Source of the DNA: CAZHBA01 sp964530225
GTDB taxonomy: Bacteria > Pseudomonadota > Alphaproteobacteria > UBA6615
Direction of reading: 5' to 3'
Assembly: GCA_964530225.1 (NCBI GenBank)
Contig: CAZHBA010000104.1
Coordinates: forward strand, 1-64,000
Length of the DNA: 64,000 nt
The position numbers and the translations under genes are program-made. The notes below the pieces were generated by a model, which saw only the letters and a program-made list of their open reading frames with translations, searched no databases and was not told the origin of the DNA. Shown piece by piece: positions 33,472 through 42,873 of the stretch (within the stretch, counting starts at the first letter, position 1; each line of letters starts with the position of its first letter).

Positions 33472-34113
33472 ATGGCCGAGACATCCAAACCAAGCGCCAA
33501 GATCGAGCTGCACACACTGTTCTCCACACCGGTTGCCGTCGCTATCCTACCCGACACCGGGCCGCTTAATAGAGCGCTGCACGCGACGATCCTGACGCAG
33601 GAAAAATCGTACCCTTCGACCAAACATTCGAACCTGGGCGGCTGGCAACCGACGGGGGATATCGACGAGTGGGGCGGTGAGAAAATACGTAATATCCTCA
33701 CCTTCACGCGTCAATTCGCCGACAAGCTGACAGTCAATCGGCAGGGTCAGCCGGCGCTGCAAAATTGGCTGATGAACGCTTGGGCCAACGTCAGCCAGCT
33801 AGGCCACGGTAACGAGTTCCACACCCACCCCAGCCGCGTTTTGTCGGCCTGCTATTATGTAGGGGATGGCGGCATCACCGACGATCTCTCGGTAGGCGGT
33901 CAATTCAAGATACAAGATCCGCGCGGTGTCGCACCAGCGATATTCCAGCCCAATCTGGCGCCCAACGTTCCCAACAACGCCGCGTTTGGCGCCAGAGAAA
34001 TAATCAGCCCAACCGCCGGCACCATACTGACGTTCCCCTCCTGGCTGTCCCATGCGGCGCGGCCCTACACCGGCGGCGACGTGCGCATCTCCGCCGCCAT
34101 GAATTTGAGCTGA
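33472..34113 (+). CDS. 2OG-Fe(II) oxygenase family protein (TIGR02466 type)
   Basis: A 213-residue protein with the characteristic LFSTPV start, WANVSQLGHGNEFHTHPSRV (HxH iron ligands) near residue 110 and PTAGTILTFPSWLSHAARPY near 178 with the distal histidine, followed by RISAAMNLS containing the 2OG-contacting arginine. Members are often annotated only by TIGR02466; some occur near phage or in core loci. Here it sits between tsaD and gpsA, 7 bases before gpsA, so it is probably co-transcribed. Confidence 0.82.
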   Translation: MAETSKPSAKIELHTLFSTPVAVAILPDTGPLNRALHATILTQEKSYPSTKHSNLGGWQPTGDIDEWGGEKIRNILTFTRQFADKLTVNRQGQPALQNWLMNAWANVSQLGHGNEFHTHPSRVLSACYYVGDGGITDDLSVGGQFKIQDPRGVAPAIFQPNLAPNVPNNAAFGAREIISPTAGTILTFPSWLSHAARPYTGGDVRISAAMNLS

Positions 34114-34120
34114 GAGCGCG

Positions 34121-35110
34121 ATGCAGCGTATCGGCATCATCGGCGCAGGCGCCTGGGGGACGGCTCTGGCGACAGTGGCTCGGCGAGCTGGCCGCAACGT
34201 AGTTATTTGCGCCCATGAGCCCGAAGTCGTCGAAACGATTAACACTAAGCACATGAATCCTAATTTTTTACCCGGCATTGCCTTGGACCCCGGCATCCAT
34301 GCGGTTGGTGATCTCGCTGAAACGGTGGGCGCCGACGCCGTGTTGCTGGCGACACCAGCGCAGTTCACCCGAGCCACGGTCGAGGCCATCGCGCCGCACA
34401 TGACCAAACTCGTGCCTCTGGTCATCTGCTCCAAAGGCATCGAACAGGCGACCGGCAAATTACTCAGCGAAGTGGTCTCCGAGACCGCGCCTATACTCAC
34501 CACTGCGGTTCTGTCCGGTCCGACCTTCGCCGACGAGGTAGCGCGCGGCCTACCAACCGCGGTAACGCTGGCTTGCAAAAACCCAGATATGGCAAACGCG
34601 CTGGTCGAGGCGCTCGGCACCGCAACCTTCCGCCCCTATGCATCGGGCGACGTGGTGGGCGCGCAGATCGGCGGTGCGGTGAAAAACGTTATCGCCATCG
34701 CCTGCGGCATCGTCGACGGACGCGGGTTCGGGCAAAACGCCCGCGCCGCCATCATCGCGCGGGGGCTGGCGGAGATAACGCGCTTCGCCGAAGCGCTCAG
34801 TGTCGATCCGCGCACGCTGATGGGTCTCTCGGGGCTGGGTGATCTGACACTCACTTGCACTTCGGTCGCGTCGCGTAACTACAGCGTGGGCAAGGCGCTG
34901 GGCGAGGGCGCGACGCCCGATGACGTTATGGGCGATCGGCGCACGATCGCCGAGGGTGTGTTTACGGCACCCGCCGTGCTCACCCGCGCAACGGCGCTCG
35001 GTGTCGAATTGCCAATTTGCGCCGCGATTAAATCGATCCTGCACGATGAAGCCAACATCGACGCTACCGTCGCCGACGTACTTGCGCGCCCCTTCCGGCC
35101 GGAAATCTAG
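34121..35110 (+). CDS. gpsA: Glycerol-3-phosphate dehydrogenase [NAD(P)+]
   Basis: Reduces dihydroxyacetone phosphate to sn-glycerol-3-phosphate for phospholipids. 329 residues: Rossmann motif GIIGAGAWGTALATVA at the start, CSKGIEQATG near residue 107, SGPTFADEVARGLPTAV near 129, and GGAVKNVIAIACGIVDG near 187 with the catalytic lysine; C-terminal GLSGLGDLTLTC. All are as in the family. Conserved position after tsaD. Confidence 0.96.
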   Translation: MQRIGIIGAGAWGTALATVARRAGRNVVICAHEPEVVETINTKHMNPNFLPGIALDPGIHAVGDLAETVGADAVLLATPAQFTRATVEAIAPHMTKLVPLVICSKGIEQATGKLLSEVVSETAPILTTAVLSGPTFADEVARGLPTAVTLACKNPDMANALVEALGTATFRPYASGDVVGAQIGGAVKNVIAIACGIVDGRGFGQNARAAIIARGLAEITRFAEALSVDPRTLMGLSGLGDLTLTCTSVASRNYSVGKALGEGATPDDVMGDRRTIAEGVFTAPAVLTRATALGVELPICAAIKSILHDEANIDATVADVLARPFRPEI

Positions 35111-35146
35111 CCGCACCCCTGTTTACCACCCAGCAAATCTGAGCAC

Positions 35147-35539
35147 ATGGCAGCACCAAAAAACTCAGATGAAAAGCCCGAGATGCGCGGCAATTTTCGC
35201 GTTATTTGCCACATCGATGATATCGGCGAAGCCGGTAAGGGTATTGTCTTGACACGTATCAGTAGGGGTGATCCCAACCGCACACTGGATCTATTCCTGG
35301 TAACCAACGGCGGTGACGTACACGGCTATTTCAACATTTGCCCGCATCAGGGCACGTCGCTTGACCTCAAACCCGACGTATTCCTCGATATCGAGCGCAA
35401 ATATATCCAGTGCACAACCCACAGTGCCAAATTCCAAAAGCATGATGGGCTTTGTGTCGGTGGCCCGTGCACCGGCTCGAAATTAATGAAGCTGCCGATC
35501 ACGGTAGATGACGACGGTGCCGTATTATTGGGCAGTTGA
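35147..35539 (+). CDS. Rieske [2Fe-2S] protein
   Basis: A 130-residue single Rieske domain. The two cluster motifs are CPHQGTSLDL near residue 65 and CTTHSAKFQKHDGLCVGGPC near 88 (CxH...CxxH). Such small proteins carry electrons for oxygenases or act with nitrite reductase-like enzymes. It sits alone between gpsA and acs; no terminal oxygenase is adjacent. ATG at 35147. Confidence 0.88.
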   Translation: MAAPKNSDEKPEMRGNFRVICHIDDIGEAGKGIVLTRISRGDPNRTLDLFLVTNGGDVHGYFNICPHQGTSLDLKPDVFLDIERKYIQCTTHSAKFQKHDGLCVGGPCTGSKLMKLPITVDDDGAVLLGS

Positions 35540-35602
35540 GCCACCACTCCAATTTCCCGATAATAGGCACCAAGAAGTGGAAAAAAAGGGAGAGCACACC
35601 CG

Positions 35603-37546
35603 ATGTTTCGCGAAAAATTTCCGGTGTCCGACGAATGGGCTAACCGCGCCTGGGCCGACGAAGCCAAATACCAGGAGATATACCAGGACTCGATCAGCGA
35701 CCCAGAAAGGTTCTGGGGCAAGCAAGGTAAGCGGCTCAACTGGATCAAGCCTTACACCAAGGTCAAGGACACCTCGTTCGACGCCGGCGATCTGCACGTC
35801 AAATGGTATTACGACGGCGTTTTGAACGCCTCGGCCAACTGCCTCGATCGGCATTTGGATACGCGCAGCGATCAGGTGGCGATCATCTGGGAAGGCGACG
35901 ACCCAGCCGAGGACGACAAGCTCACCTACCGCGACCTGCACGAGCGCGTGTGCCGCCTCGCCAACGGGCTCAAATCGCTAGGCGTCAAGAAGGGCGACCG
36001 CGTTACTATCTATCTGCCGATGATTCCCGAAATCGCCGTCGCCATGCTGGCCTGCGCGCGCATCGGCGCTATCCACTCAGTAGTGTTCGGCGGTTTCTCG
36101 CCGGAATCGATCGCCGGACGCATTCACGACTGCGAATCGTCGATGGTCATTACCTCCGACGAGGGATTGCGCGGCGGCCGCACCATTCCGCTGAAAGACA
36201 ATGTTGATCAGGCGATAGAGCGCCTGACCGTCGAACACATCGACAAGGTCGTGGTAGTGAACCGCACCGGCGCCGACATCAACTGGGTCGAGGGCCGCGA
36301 CGTCTGGTACCACGAGCTTGTCGAAGTGCAATCGGCCGATTGCCCGCCCGAGCCAATGGACGCCGAGGACCCGCTGTTCATCCTTTACACTTCGGGCTCG
36401 ACCGGAAAGCCGAAAGGCGTGCTGCATACGACCGGCGGCTACATGGTCTACGTTTCGATGACACACCAATACGTCTTCGACTATCACGACGGCGATATCT
36501 ACTGGTGCACGGCGGACTGCGGTTGGGTCACCGGCCACAGCTATATCGTCTACGGGCCGCTGGCCAACGGTGCGACGACGACCATCTTCGAAGGCCTACC
36601 CAACTACCCCGACGCCTCGCGCCACTGGCAGGTTTGCGACAAGCACGGCGTCAATATCTATTACACCGCACCAACGGCGATCCGCGCGCTGATGCGCGAA
36701 GGCGACGAGCCAGTGAAAAAAACCTCGCGCCGGTCAATCCGCCTGCTCGGCACGGTAGGCGAGCCGATCAACCCCGAGGCCTGGCACTGGTATCATCAGG
36801 TGGTTGGCGACGATCGCTGCCCCATCGTCGATACGTGGTGGCAGACCGAGACCGGCGGCATTCTACTAACGCCGCTACCCGGCGCGACAATGTTGAAACC
36901 GGGCTCGGCGGCCAAGCCATTTTTCGGCATCCAGCCGCTTATCGTCGACAATGACGGCAACGTGCTGGAAGGAGCCTGTGAGGGCGTTTTGTGCATAGAC
37001 GGCAGCTGGCCCGGCCAGATGCGCACGGTCTATGGCGACCATCAGCGCTTCGTCGATACCTATTTCAAAGCCTACCCCGGCCTGTTCTTTACCGGCGACG
37101 GCTGCCGCCGCGACGAGGACGGCTATTATTGGATTACCGGACGGGTCGACGACGTCATCAACGTGTCGGGTCACCGCATGGGCACGGCGGAAGTCGAAAG
37201 CGCGCTGGTCGAGCATAGCGATGTGGCGGAAGCCGCCGTGGTTGGCTACCCGCACGACATCAAGGGGCAGGGCATCTATGCCTATGTCACCTTGAGGGCG
37301 GGCGTCGACCAAAGCGATGCATTGCACAACGAGCTAATCAAGTTCGTACGCAAGGAAATCGGCCCCATTGCCACGCCGGATCTGCTGCAATGGGCACCGG
37401 CGTTGCCAAAGACGCGCTCGGGCAAGATCATGCGCCGCATTTTACGCAAGATCGCCGCCAACGAGCACGATCAGTTGGGCGACACCTCGACCCTGGCTGA
37501 CCCAACCGTGGTCGACGATCTGGTGGACAACCGGCAGAACCGGTAA
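35603..37546 (+). CDS. acs: Acetyl-CoA synthetase
   Basis: Activates acetate to acetyl-CoA through acetyl-AMP. 647 residues: LFILYTSGSTGKPKGVLHTT near residue 256 (AMP-binding), VDTWWQTETGG near 411, and the C-terminal PKTRSGKIMRRILRKIA with the catalytic lysine that is a known acetylation site in this family. The window also has a CobB-type sirtuin, the usual remover of that acetyl group. AAAGGGAGAG precedes the start. Followed by a terminator. Confidence 0.97.
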   Translation: MFREKFPVSDEWANRAWADEAKYQEIYQDSISDPERFWGKQGKRLNWIKPYTKVKDTSFDAGDLHVKWYYDGVLNASANCLDRHLDTRSDQVAIIWEGDDPAEDDKLTYRDLHERVCRLANGLKSLGVKKGDRVTIYLPMIPEIAVAMLACARIGAIHSVVFGGFSPESIAGRIHDCESSMVITSDEGLRGGRTIPLKDNVDQAIERLTVEHIDKVVVVNRTGADINWVEGRDVWYHELVEVQSADCPPEPMDAEDPLFILYTSGSTGKPKGVLHTTGGYMVYVSMTHQYVFDYHDGDIYWCTADCGWVTGHSYIVYGPLANGATTTIFEGLPNYPDASRHWQVCDKHGVNIYYTAPTAIRALMREGDEPVKKTSRRSIRLLGTVGEPINPEAWHWYHQVVGDDRCPIVDTWWQTETGGILLTPLPGATMLKPGSAAKPFFGIQPLIVDNDGNVLEGACEGVLCIDGSWPGQMRTVYGDHQRFVDTYFKAYPGLFFTGDGCRRDEDGYYWITGRVDDVINVSGHRMGTAEVESALVEHSDVAEAAVVGYPHDIKGQGIYAYVTLRAGVDQSDALHNELIKFVRKEIGPIATPDLLQWAPALPKTRSGKIMRRILRKIAANEHDQLGDTSTLADPTVVDDLVDNRQNR

Positions 37547-37571
37547 GAGATGTAAAAAAAACATAAAAGCG

Positions 37572-37597
37572 AACGGGGAATAACTCCGCCCGTTTTT
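37572..37597 (+). terminator. Rho-independent terminator of acs
   Basis: AACGGG pairs with CCCGTT over an 11-base loop, followed by TTT. It begins 26 bases after the acs stop codon. The short stem and the location are as expected, though the loop is large. Confidence 0.65.
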
Positions 37598-37980
37598 GGA
37601 GTCACTCCGATGGCGAGGATTACTGCGCCGTCGGCGAAGCGGGCGAAGTCGGTGAGCGACACCTCGAGCGTCACACCGCGTGCACCCAGCGCCACGTTGT
37701 CAATGCCGGTTAGTTGGATGAAATAACCAGAGAGCTCGGGATTGACGATCAGCCACACAAGCATATCGAGGGCATCACGCTTAGCGAAGCCATCGCCGGC
37801 GTCAAAGCGAACCGCACCGATCTGAACTCCTTCGCAGTGCTCGTAACGACCACATCCTCGTACGGCCACGCGTATGCTGCCCCGGAATAAGTCGAATTTT
37901 CTCCACGCTTAAAGCTCAGGATATGGCTCCCTATATTCTGTGTGGCGAGAAACCGCATAAACAGTAGCGGGTGCAAATGG
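37598..37980. other. Spacer with unidentified minus-strand coding-like frames
   Basis: No confident gene. One minus-strand frame (reading down from about 37869) encodes GVQIGAVRFDAGDGFAKRDA and VALGARGVTLEVSLTDFARF; another (37976-37749) encodes FKRGENSTYSGAAYAWPY. They may be parts of one frameshifted gene, but the first runs without stop into the acs terminator and no family is recognised. Alternatively antisense noise of GC-rich DNA. Confidence 0.3.
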
Positions 37981-38232
37981 TCAAAAGTCGACGCAACGAC
38001 CGTCGCGCTCCCAATCGCCGTAGCGTGTTGGCTCAGGCCCCTTTGGGCCGCCGATCTCTTTGGGTTGCTTTTTGTCTGTTGCCGCCAGCGTCGCGTAAGG
38101 TTTCGAAATTGCCGTAATTTTGGCGGATTTAGCTGTTGGGCTTGCCGATGATGTTTCAGGTGATGGCCGCGCGCGGTGTTCGGTAAACCTAGGTCGCGGT
38201 GACGAAGTCTTCTTAGGACCAGCTTTTTTCAT
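37981..38232 (-). CDS. DUF1674 protein, succinate dehydrogenase assembly factor 4 (SDHAF4) homologue
   Basis: An 83-residue protein whose C-terminus carries the invariant DUF1674 signature KEIGGPKGPEPTRYGDWERD followed by GRCVDF. Its N-terminal half is low complexity (Pro/Ser/Lys). Mitochondrial SDHAF4 binds flavinylated SdhA; bacterial members are assumed to act alike. No sdh genes are in the window. It lies divergent from gcrA near rsmB, a neighbourhood I recall for this family in alphaproteobacteria. Confidence 0.88.
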   Translation of the reverse strand: MKKAGPKKTSSPRPRFTEHRARPSPETSSASPTAKSAKITAISKPYATLAATDKKQPKEIGGPKGPEPTRYGDWERDGRCVDF

Positions 38233-38448
38233 AGGCCTGATATGGCCAAGGTTGGCGCATTTGCCAAGAGCAATCTGACGGCGGAAAGGACGGAGGCCAA
38301 AACCGCAAAATTGGCGAACAGGAACTCAAGGAGCCCCAAAATGTGGATAGTCTATCAACAGATATTTCCACATATTGTAGTCGACACAGCATATTGTGTG
38401 CTTGTCCTGGATTGCCACATGATCTAGGCTTTGATTGGAAAAGAGGTG

Positions 38449-38453
38449 GAATC
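38449..38453. promoter_or_regulatory. GANTC site in the gcrA leader
   Basis: GAATC matches the CcrM methylation site GANTC and lies 50 bases upstream of the gcrA start. GcrA acts at promoters with methylated GANTC, so this could allow autoregulation; a single 5-base site can also be chance. Confidence 0.4.
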
Positions 38454-38502
38454 TGATGTTTTTCCGAATTGGCGACCATTCGTAGACAGAAGGTGGACGA
38501 AA

Positions 38503-38979
38503 ATGGCATGGACGGACGATCGTGTTGCGATGCTTCGAGAGCTTTGGACGAAGGGACTGAGCGCAAGCCAAATTGCGGTGCAGTTAGGCGGTGTCAGTCG
38601 TAACGCCGTTATCGGCAAGGCACACCGCCTCGGCCTAGAAAGCCGGCCGTCGCCAATTCGCGGCGGGGGCGGGGGGTCGCGTAGCCGCCGTAACCGGGCT
38701 ATCAGTAGAGCGATCGAAGCTCGCGCCTTGCGCGGGACCATGGCCAACGAGGAATTAGGCAGCGATACAGAGGCACCGGAGAACGGTGAAAAGGTTATGG
38801 AGCGGCCCCTTGCGCCGCCCGCCCGGCCGATCAGCGACGTCAAGGATTGCCTGTGGCCGATAGGTGATCCCGGCGAAGACGAGTTCGGTTTCTGCGGTGA
38901 GGAGACCTCGCCCGGCCGCCCCTATTGCGCCACACACTGCGCGGTAGCATATATCCGCAAAGACCGGACAGCAGCCTGA
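38503..38979 (+). CDS. gcrA: GcrA cell-cycle regulator
   Basis: A 158-residue GcrA: the conserved DNA-binding N-terminus MAWTDDRVAMLRELW, GLSASQIAVQLGGVSRNAVI, then a GLGLE-like linker rich in Pro/Gly/Arg, and a C-terminal domain with CLWPIGDPGEDEFGFCGEET and PYCATHCAVAY. It binds sigma-70 RNA polymerase and controls cell-cycle promoters with CcrM-methylated GANTC sites. ATG at 38503 has AAGGTGG upstream; a longer frame is not conserved. Diagnostic of alphaproteobacteria. Confidence 0.95.
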   Translation: MAWTDDRVAMLRELWTKGLSASQIAVQLGGVSRNAVIGKAHRLGLESRPSPIRGGGGGSRSRRNRAISRAIEARALRGTMANEELGSDTEAPENGEKVMERPLAPPARPISDVKDCLWPIGDPGEDEFGFCGEETSPGRPYCATHCAVAYIRKDRTAA

Positions 38980-39034
38980 CGTCACGCGGTAACTTCACTA
39001 GCAGCAGGCTAGAAGTGGCCCTATAACGGGGCCG

Positions 39035-40366
39035 ATGAACTTGGCTAAACCCAAAGGCGGACGGGCGCCCGACGCCCGTTCTACCGCCCTCGATTTACTG
39101 GCTACGGTGCTCGATCGCGCTGTGCCGCTCGATGCTGCGCTCGCCCAGTCTGCCGCATTGGCTAAACTGTCGCCGCGCGACCGCGCCTTTGCCCGGCACC
39201 TTGTAGCAACGGTGATGCGCCGGCGCGGCCAGATCGACGCGGCCATCGACGAAAAACTCTCGCGCCCGCTGGCAAAGCGCCAAATCCAGGTGCGCAACGC
39301 ATTGCGCCTGGGGGTCGCGCAATTGGCCTTTCTCGAAACGCCGCCACACGCGGCCGTCGATGGCAGCGTCAATCTGGTGCGTCACAGCGGTCGCGCCGGC
39401 ATGGCCGATCTGGTCAATGCGATCTTGCGGAGGATCGACCGCGACGGGGCCGACGCGCTGGCAACAACCAAAGAGGCCGCACGGCGCAACACACCCGATT
39501 GGTTGCGGGCTAGCTGGATCACCGCCTATGGCGACGATACCGCTGACGCCATCATGGCGGCCCACCGCGCCGAGCCGCCGTTGGACTTTACTCTCGCCCA
39601 AGAAGAGCAGGCCGAAGCGTGGGCACCGCGGCTAAACGCCGAAATTCTGCCAACCAGGTCCTTGCGCCGACGCGCCGGCGGCCTGGTGGGCGAACTGGAC
39701 GGCTATGCAGAGGGTGCCTGGTGGGTCCAAGACGCCGCCGCCGCCCTGCCTGCCCGGCTAATTGGCGATCTTGCCGGGCGCTCGGCGATCGATTTATGCG
39801 CCGCCCCCGGTGGTAAGACAGCGCAACTCGCCACGGCGGGCGCAACGGTCACTGCTGTAGACATTTCAGCCGAGCGCTTGCGGCTGGTGACAGAAAATAT
39901 GGAGCGCCTGGGCCTCACCGCAGAAACCGTGTGTGCCAATGCCACCGAATTCACGCCAGCGGCACCGACCGACGCTGTTTTGCTCGATGCGCCATGTTCG
40001 TCGACCGGCGCGATCCGCCGCCACCCCGACATCGCCTGGCTGAAAACACCAGACGACGTGGCAGCAACAGCCGCGCTGCAAGCACGCTTACTAAACGCAG
40101 CGGTTTCGATGCTGGTCCCCGGCGGAACCTTGGTCTACGCCGTGTGCTCGCTGCAGCCCGAAGAAGGGCCAGTGCAAATCGACACCCTGTTGGCCGGCGT
40201 GGCGGATATCGTGCGGGTACCGGTGGCCAGCGACGAGTTACCCGGCCTCGATGGTCTATCACCCACGGCGATTACCCCGGACGGCGACGTGCGTACGTTG
40301 CCCTGCCACCTTGCCGCGGCAGGTGGCATGGATGGATTTTACATCGCCAGGCTGCAACGGCTGTGA
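39035..40366 (+). CDS. rsmB: 16S rRNA (cytosine-967-C5)-methyltransferase
   Basis: A 443-residue RsmB (Fmu/Sun) protein. The N-terminal NusB-like RNA-binding domain (residues about 10-140) includes LSPRDRAFARHLVATVMRRR. The C-terminal SAM methyltransferase has DLCAAPGGKTAQLA near residue 250, the catalytic-cysteine motif DAPCSSTGAIRRHPDI near 326 and VYAVCSLQPEEG near 368 carrying the second cysteine. Domains and length are normal. Leads an rsmB-rpe-heparinase run. Confidence 0.95.
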   Translation: MNLAKPKGGRAPDARSTALDLLATVLDRAVPLDAALAQSAALAKLSPRDRAFARHLVATVMRRRGQIDAAIDEKLSRPLAKRQIQVRNALRLGVAQLAFLETPPHAAVDGSVNLVRHSGRAGMADLVNAILRRIDRDGADALATTKEAARRNTPDWLRASWITAYGDDTADAIMAAHRAEPPLDFTLAQEEQAEAWAPRLNAEILPTRSLRRRAGGLVGELDGYAEGAWWVQDAAAALPARLIGDLAGRSAIDLCAAPGGKTAQLATAGATVTAVDISAERLRLVTENMERLGLTAETVCANATEFTPAAPTDAVLLDAPCSSTGAIRRHPDIAWLKTPDDVAATAALQARLLNAAVSMLVPGGTLVYAVCSLQPEEGPVQIDTLLAGVADIVRVPVASDELPGLDGLSPTAITPDGDVRTLPCHLAAAGGMDGFYIARLQRL

Positions 40367-40420
40367 CGAGACTCCTCTCTGACCTTGCGGCGCAGAGTTT
40401 AAATCGGGTACCAAAGCTTC

Positions 40421-41113
40421 ATGGCTGATTTGCCGGTTCTACGCATCGCTCCATCGATTCTGGCCGCCGATTTTGCGAAGCTCGGCGAAGAAATTCGCGC
40501 TGTCGAGGCGGCCGGCGCGGACTGGATTCATATCGATGTGATGGACGGCCACTTCGTACCTAATCTCACCATTGGGCCAGCGGTAGTAAAGGCGCTAAGG
40601 CCGCACACCAGTCTGCCGTTCGACGTTCATCTGATGATCGCACCCGCCGATCCGCTGATCGAAGCGTTTGCCGACGCTGGCGCCGACACCATCTCGGTGC
40701 ATCCCGAATCCGGACCTCACCTGCACCGCACCCTGCAAACCATCCGCAGCCTCGGCAAACGTGCCGGCGTGGTGCTGAATCCGGCAACGCCAGTCGACGA
40801 GATCGACCATGTTATGGATATGATCGACCTTATTCTGATGATGACCGTCAACCCCGGCTTCGGCGGCCAGAAGTTTCTCACCAGCCAGTTGGATAAGATC
40901 AAGACCTTACGCCAGAGCATCGATAAGCACGTTACCGGCGGCGGCGCTTCGATCGATCTGGAAGTGGATGGTGGGATCGACACCAACACCATACCGCTGG
41001 CGGCAGGTGCCGGCGCAGATGTATTCGTCGCCGGCACGGCAACCTTTCGCGGCGGACCCAGCGCCTACGCCGATAATATAAGCGCCCTGCGCAGTGCCGC
41101 CGAGGTCAATTAA
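40421..41113 (+). CDS. rpe: Ribulose-phosphate 3-epimerase
   Basis: Interconverts ribulose-5-phosphate and xylulose-5-phosphate. 230-residue TIM barrel: APSILAADFAKLGEE, HIDVMDGHFVPNLTIGP near residue 38, FDVHLMIAPAD near 68 and MMTVNPGFGGQKFL near 142, and DGGIDTNT near 186. The stop codon overlaps the next start by one base (TAATG), so it is translationally coupled to the heparinase-like gene. Confidence 0.96.
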   Translation: MADLPVLRIAPSILAADFAKLGEEIRAVEAAGADWIHIDVMDGHFVPNLTIGPAVVKALRPHTSLPFDVHLMIAPADPLIEAFADAGADTISVHPESGPHLHRTLQTIRSLGKRAGVVLNPATPVDEIDHVMDMIDLILMMTVNPGFGGQKFLTSQLDKIKTLRQSIDKHVTGGGASIDLEVDGGIDTNTIPLAAGAGADVFVAGTATFRGGPSAYADNISALRSAAEVN

Positions 41114-42774
41114 TGAGCGCGGCCCTGCTATACGACTGGCACTACAATGTCAGCAAGCTGCTCTACGCGACCCCAGTTTACCGTTACACCCTGTTAAGCC
41201 GGGTACCGCGCGATTTGATCCTGGTGCCGCCCGATGCCTGGCCGGGTAGTGCCGATGCTGGCGCAGCAATCGTCAGCGGCGAATTCAGTTTCTTCGGCGA
41301 AACCGTACGCGGCGACCTGCGGGCTTGGCGGCCGGGCGGCATGAGCGATGCCTGGTTGGCCGAACTACATGGCTTCGACTGGCTGCGCGATCTTCGCACA
41401 CTTGGCGGTGACGGCGCCCGGCGGCAGGCGCGCGAGTTGGTTGGCGATTGGCTGGTTCGACAATCGAACTGGCATGAGATCGCCTGGCGCCCCGATGTGC
41501 TGGGCAACCGCTTGTTTGCCTGGCTCGGCCAGCACGATTTCTTTTGCGCCTCCGCCGATGATGATTACCGCCGGGATTATCTGGCGAGCCTGACGCGTCA
41601 AGCCAAACACCTATCGCGGGTGCTGCCGCGCGGCGCTCACGGCGCCAGACTCATCCTCGCCACAAAGGGCTTGATCACCGCCGGTTTGTCGCTGCCCGGA
41701 CACAATAACTGGATCAGCCAAGGGCTAAAATTGCTGGAACGCGCCTGCGCTCAGCAGATTCTCGCCGATGGCGGTCACATTTCGCGCAGCCCAGCGGTGC
41801 AAACCCAAGTTCTACGTCATCTGGTTGATATCCGCAGCGCATTACTCGCCACGCAAAAGGAAGTGCCCGCTTTTTTAATGGTGGCGATCGACCGCGCCGT
41901 ACCGTTTTTACGCATGCTCCGCCACAACGATGGCGGACTTGCCTTGTTCAACGGCAGCAACGAGGGACGCGGCCGGTTGATCGATATGCTACTGGCGCAG
42001 GCCGACTCCCGTGGCCGCCCACTTACCTCGGCGCCCCATTCGGGGTTTGAACGTATCGTCGCCAACCGCACCATCATTTTAATGGATACCGGCGGGCCGG
42101 CAGCTGGAGCGGCGGACACCGACACCCACGCCGGCACTCTGTCGATGGAAATTTCAATCGGGCGCGAACGGATAATCGTCAACTGCGGCACCCGTTCCGG
42201 TGCACGTGAGCCCTGGTCACAAGTTCAACGGTCGACCGCCGCCCACTCGACGATGATTGTCGACGATACCAATTCGTCCGCTTTACTGGCAGCCGGCAAG
42301 ATTGGCCGGCGGCCCGGCGATGTTGCAGTCGACCGCAACGACGAGAACGGCAACGTCTGGATAACCACGAGCCACGACGGCTACGGCCCCTTGTACGGCA
42401 TCACCCATCAGAGACGGCTCTATGTGGATACCAGCGGCAACGATATTCGTGGCGAAGATTCGATGGTGCAGGAAAGCGAGGGCAAACACCCGTCGCGCGG
42501 CTATGCCCTGCGGTTCCATCTGCCCCCCAGCGTGCAAGCTTCGCTGGTGCAAAACGGCAGCGCGGTACTATTGCGGCCGCCGAGCGGCGTGGGCTGGCAG
42601 CTGAGGGCCGATGGCGGCACTGTTTCACTCGCTGAAAGCGTCTATTTAGGCGGCAATGACGAGATCAGACGCAGCGAACAGGTCGTCGTTTCGGGCATCT
42701 TCGACCCGCCGGATGCTAACGGCACCATCGCCTGCGTTAAATGGGCGCTAAAAAAGGTGCCCAAGAAGGGTTAG
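41113..42774 (+). CDS. Heparinase II/III family protein
   Basis: A 553-residue protein of the heparinase II/III-like group: a helical N-terminal domain (SRVLPRGAHGARLILATKGLI type) with HNDGGLALFNGSNEGRG near residue 272, and a C-terminal beta-sheet domain with GTRSGAREPWSQVQRSTAAH near 358. Family members cleave uronic-acid-containing glycans; no signal peptide is visible, and the rpe-coupled copies in Rhodospirillales have no known substrate. Coupled to rpe; no purH follows, unlike in relatives I recall. Confidence 0.88.
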   Translation: MSAALLYDWHYNVSKLLYATPVYRYTLLSRVPRDLILVPPDAWPGSADAGAAIVSGEFSFFGETVRGDLRAWRPGGMSDAWLAELHGFDWLRDLRTLGGDGARRQARELVGDWLVRQSNWHEIAWRPDVLGNRLFAWLGQHDFFCASADDDYRRDYLASLTRQAKHLSRVLPRGAHGARLILATKGLITAGLSLPGHNNWISQGLKLLERACAQQILADGGHISRSPAVQTQVLRHLVDIRSALLATQKEVPAFLMVAIDRAVPFLRMLRHNDGGLALFNGSNEGRGRLIDMLLAQADSRGRPLTSAPHSGFERIVANRTIILMDTGGPAAGAADTDTHAGTLSMEISIGRERIIVNCGTRSGAREPWSQVQRSTAAHSTMIVDDTNSSALLAAGKIGRRPGDVAVDRNDENGNVWITTSHDGYGPLYGITHQRRLYVDTSGNDIRGEDSMVQESEGKHPSRGYALRFHLPPSVQASLVQNGSAVLLRPPSGVGWQLRADGGTVSLAESVYLGGNDEIRRSEQVVVSGIFDPPDANGTIACVKWALKKVPKKG

Positions 42775-42873
42775 GGTGGTTTTCCCCCATTCGTTACCAG
42801 TCCTTAACTATAACCGGCTACGACACTCCCCAATCGCACACATCAAGATCGGGGAATAAAACGCGTGCTGGGA

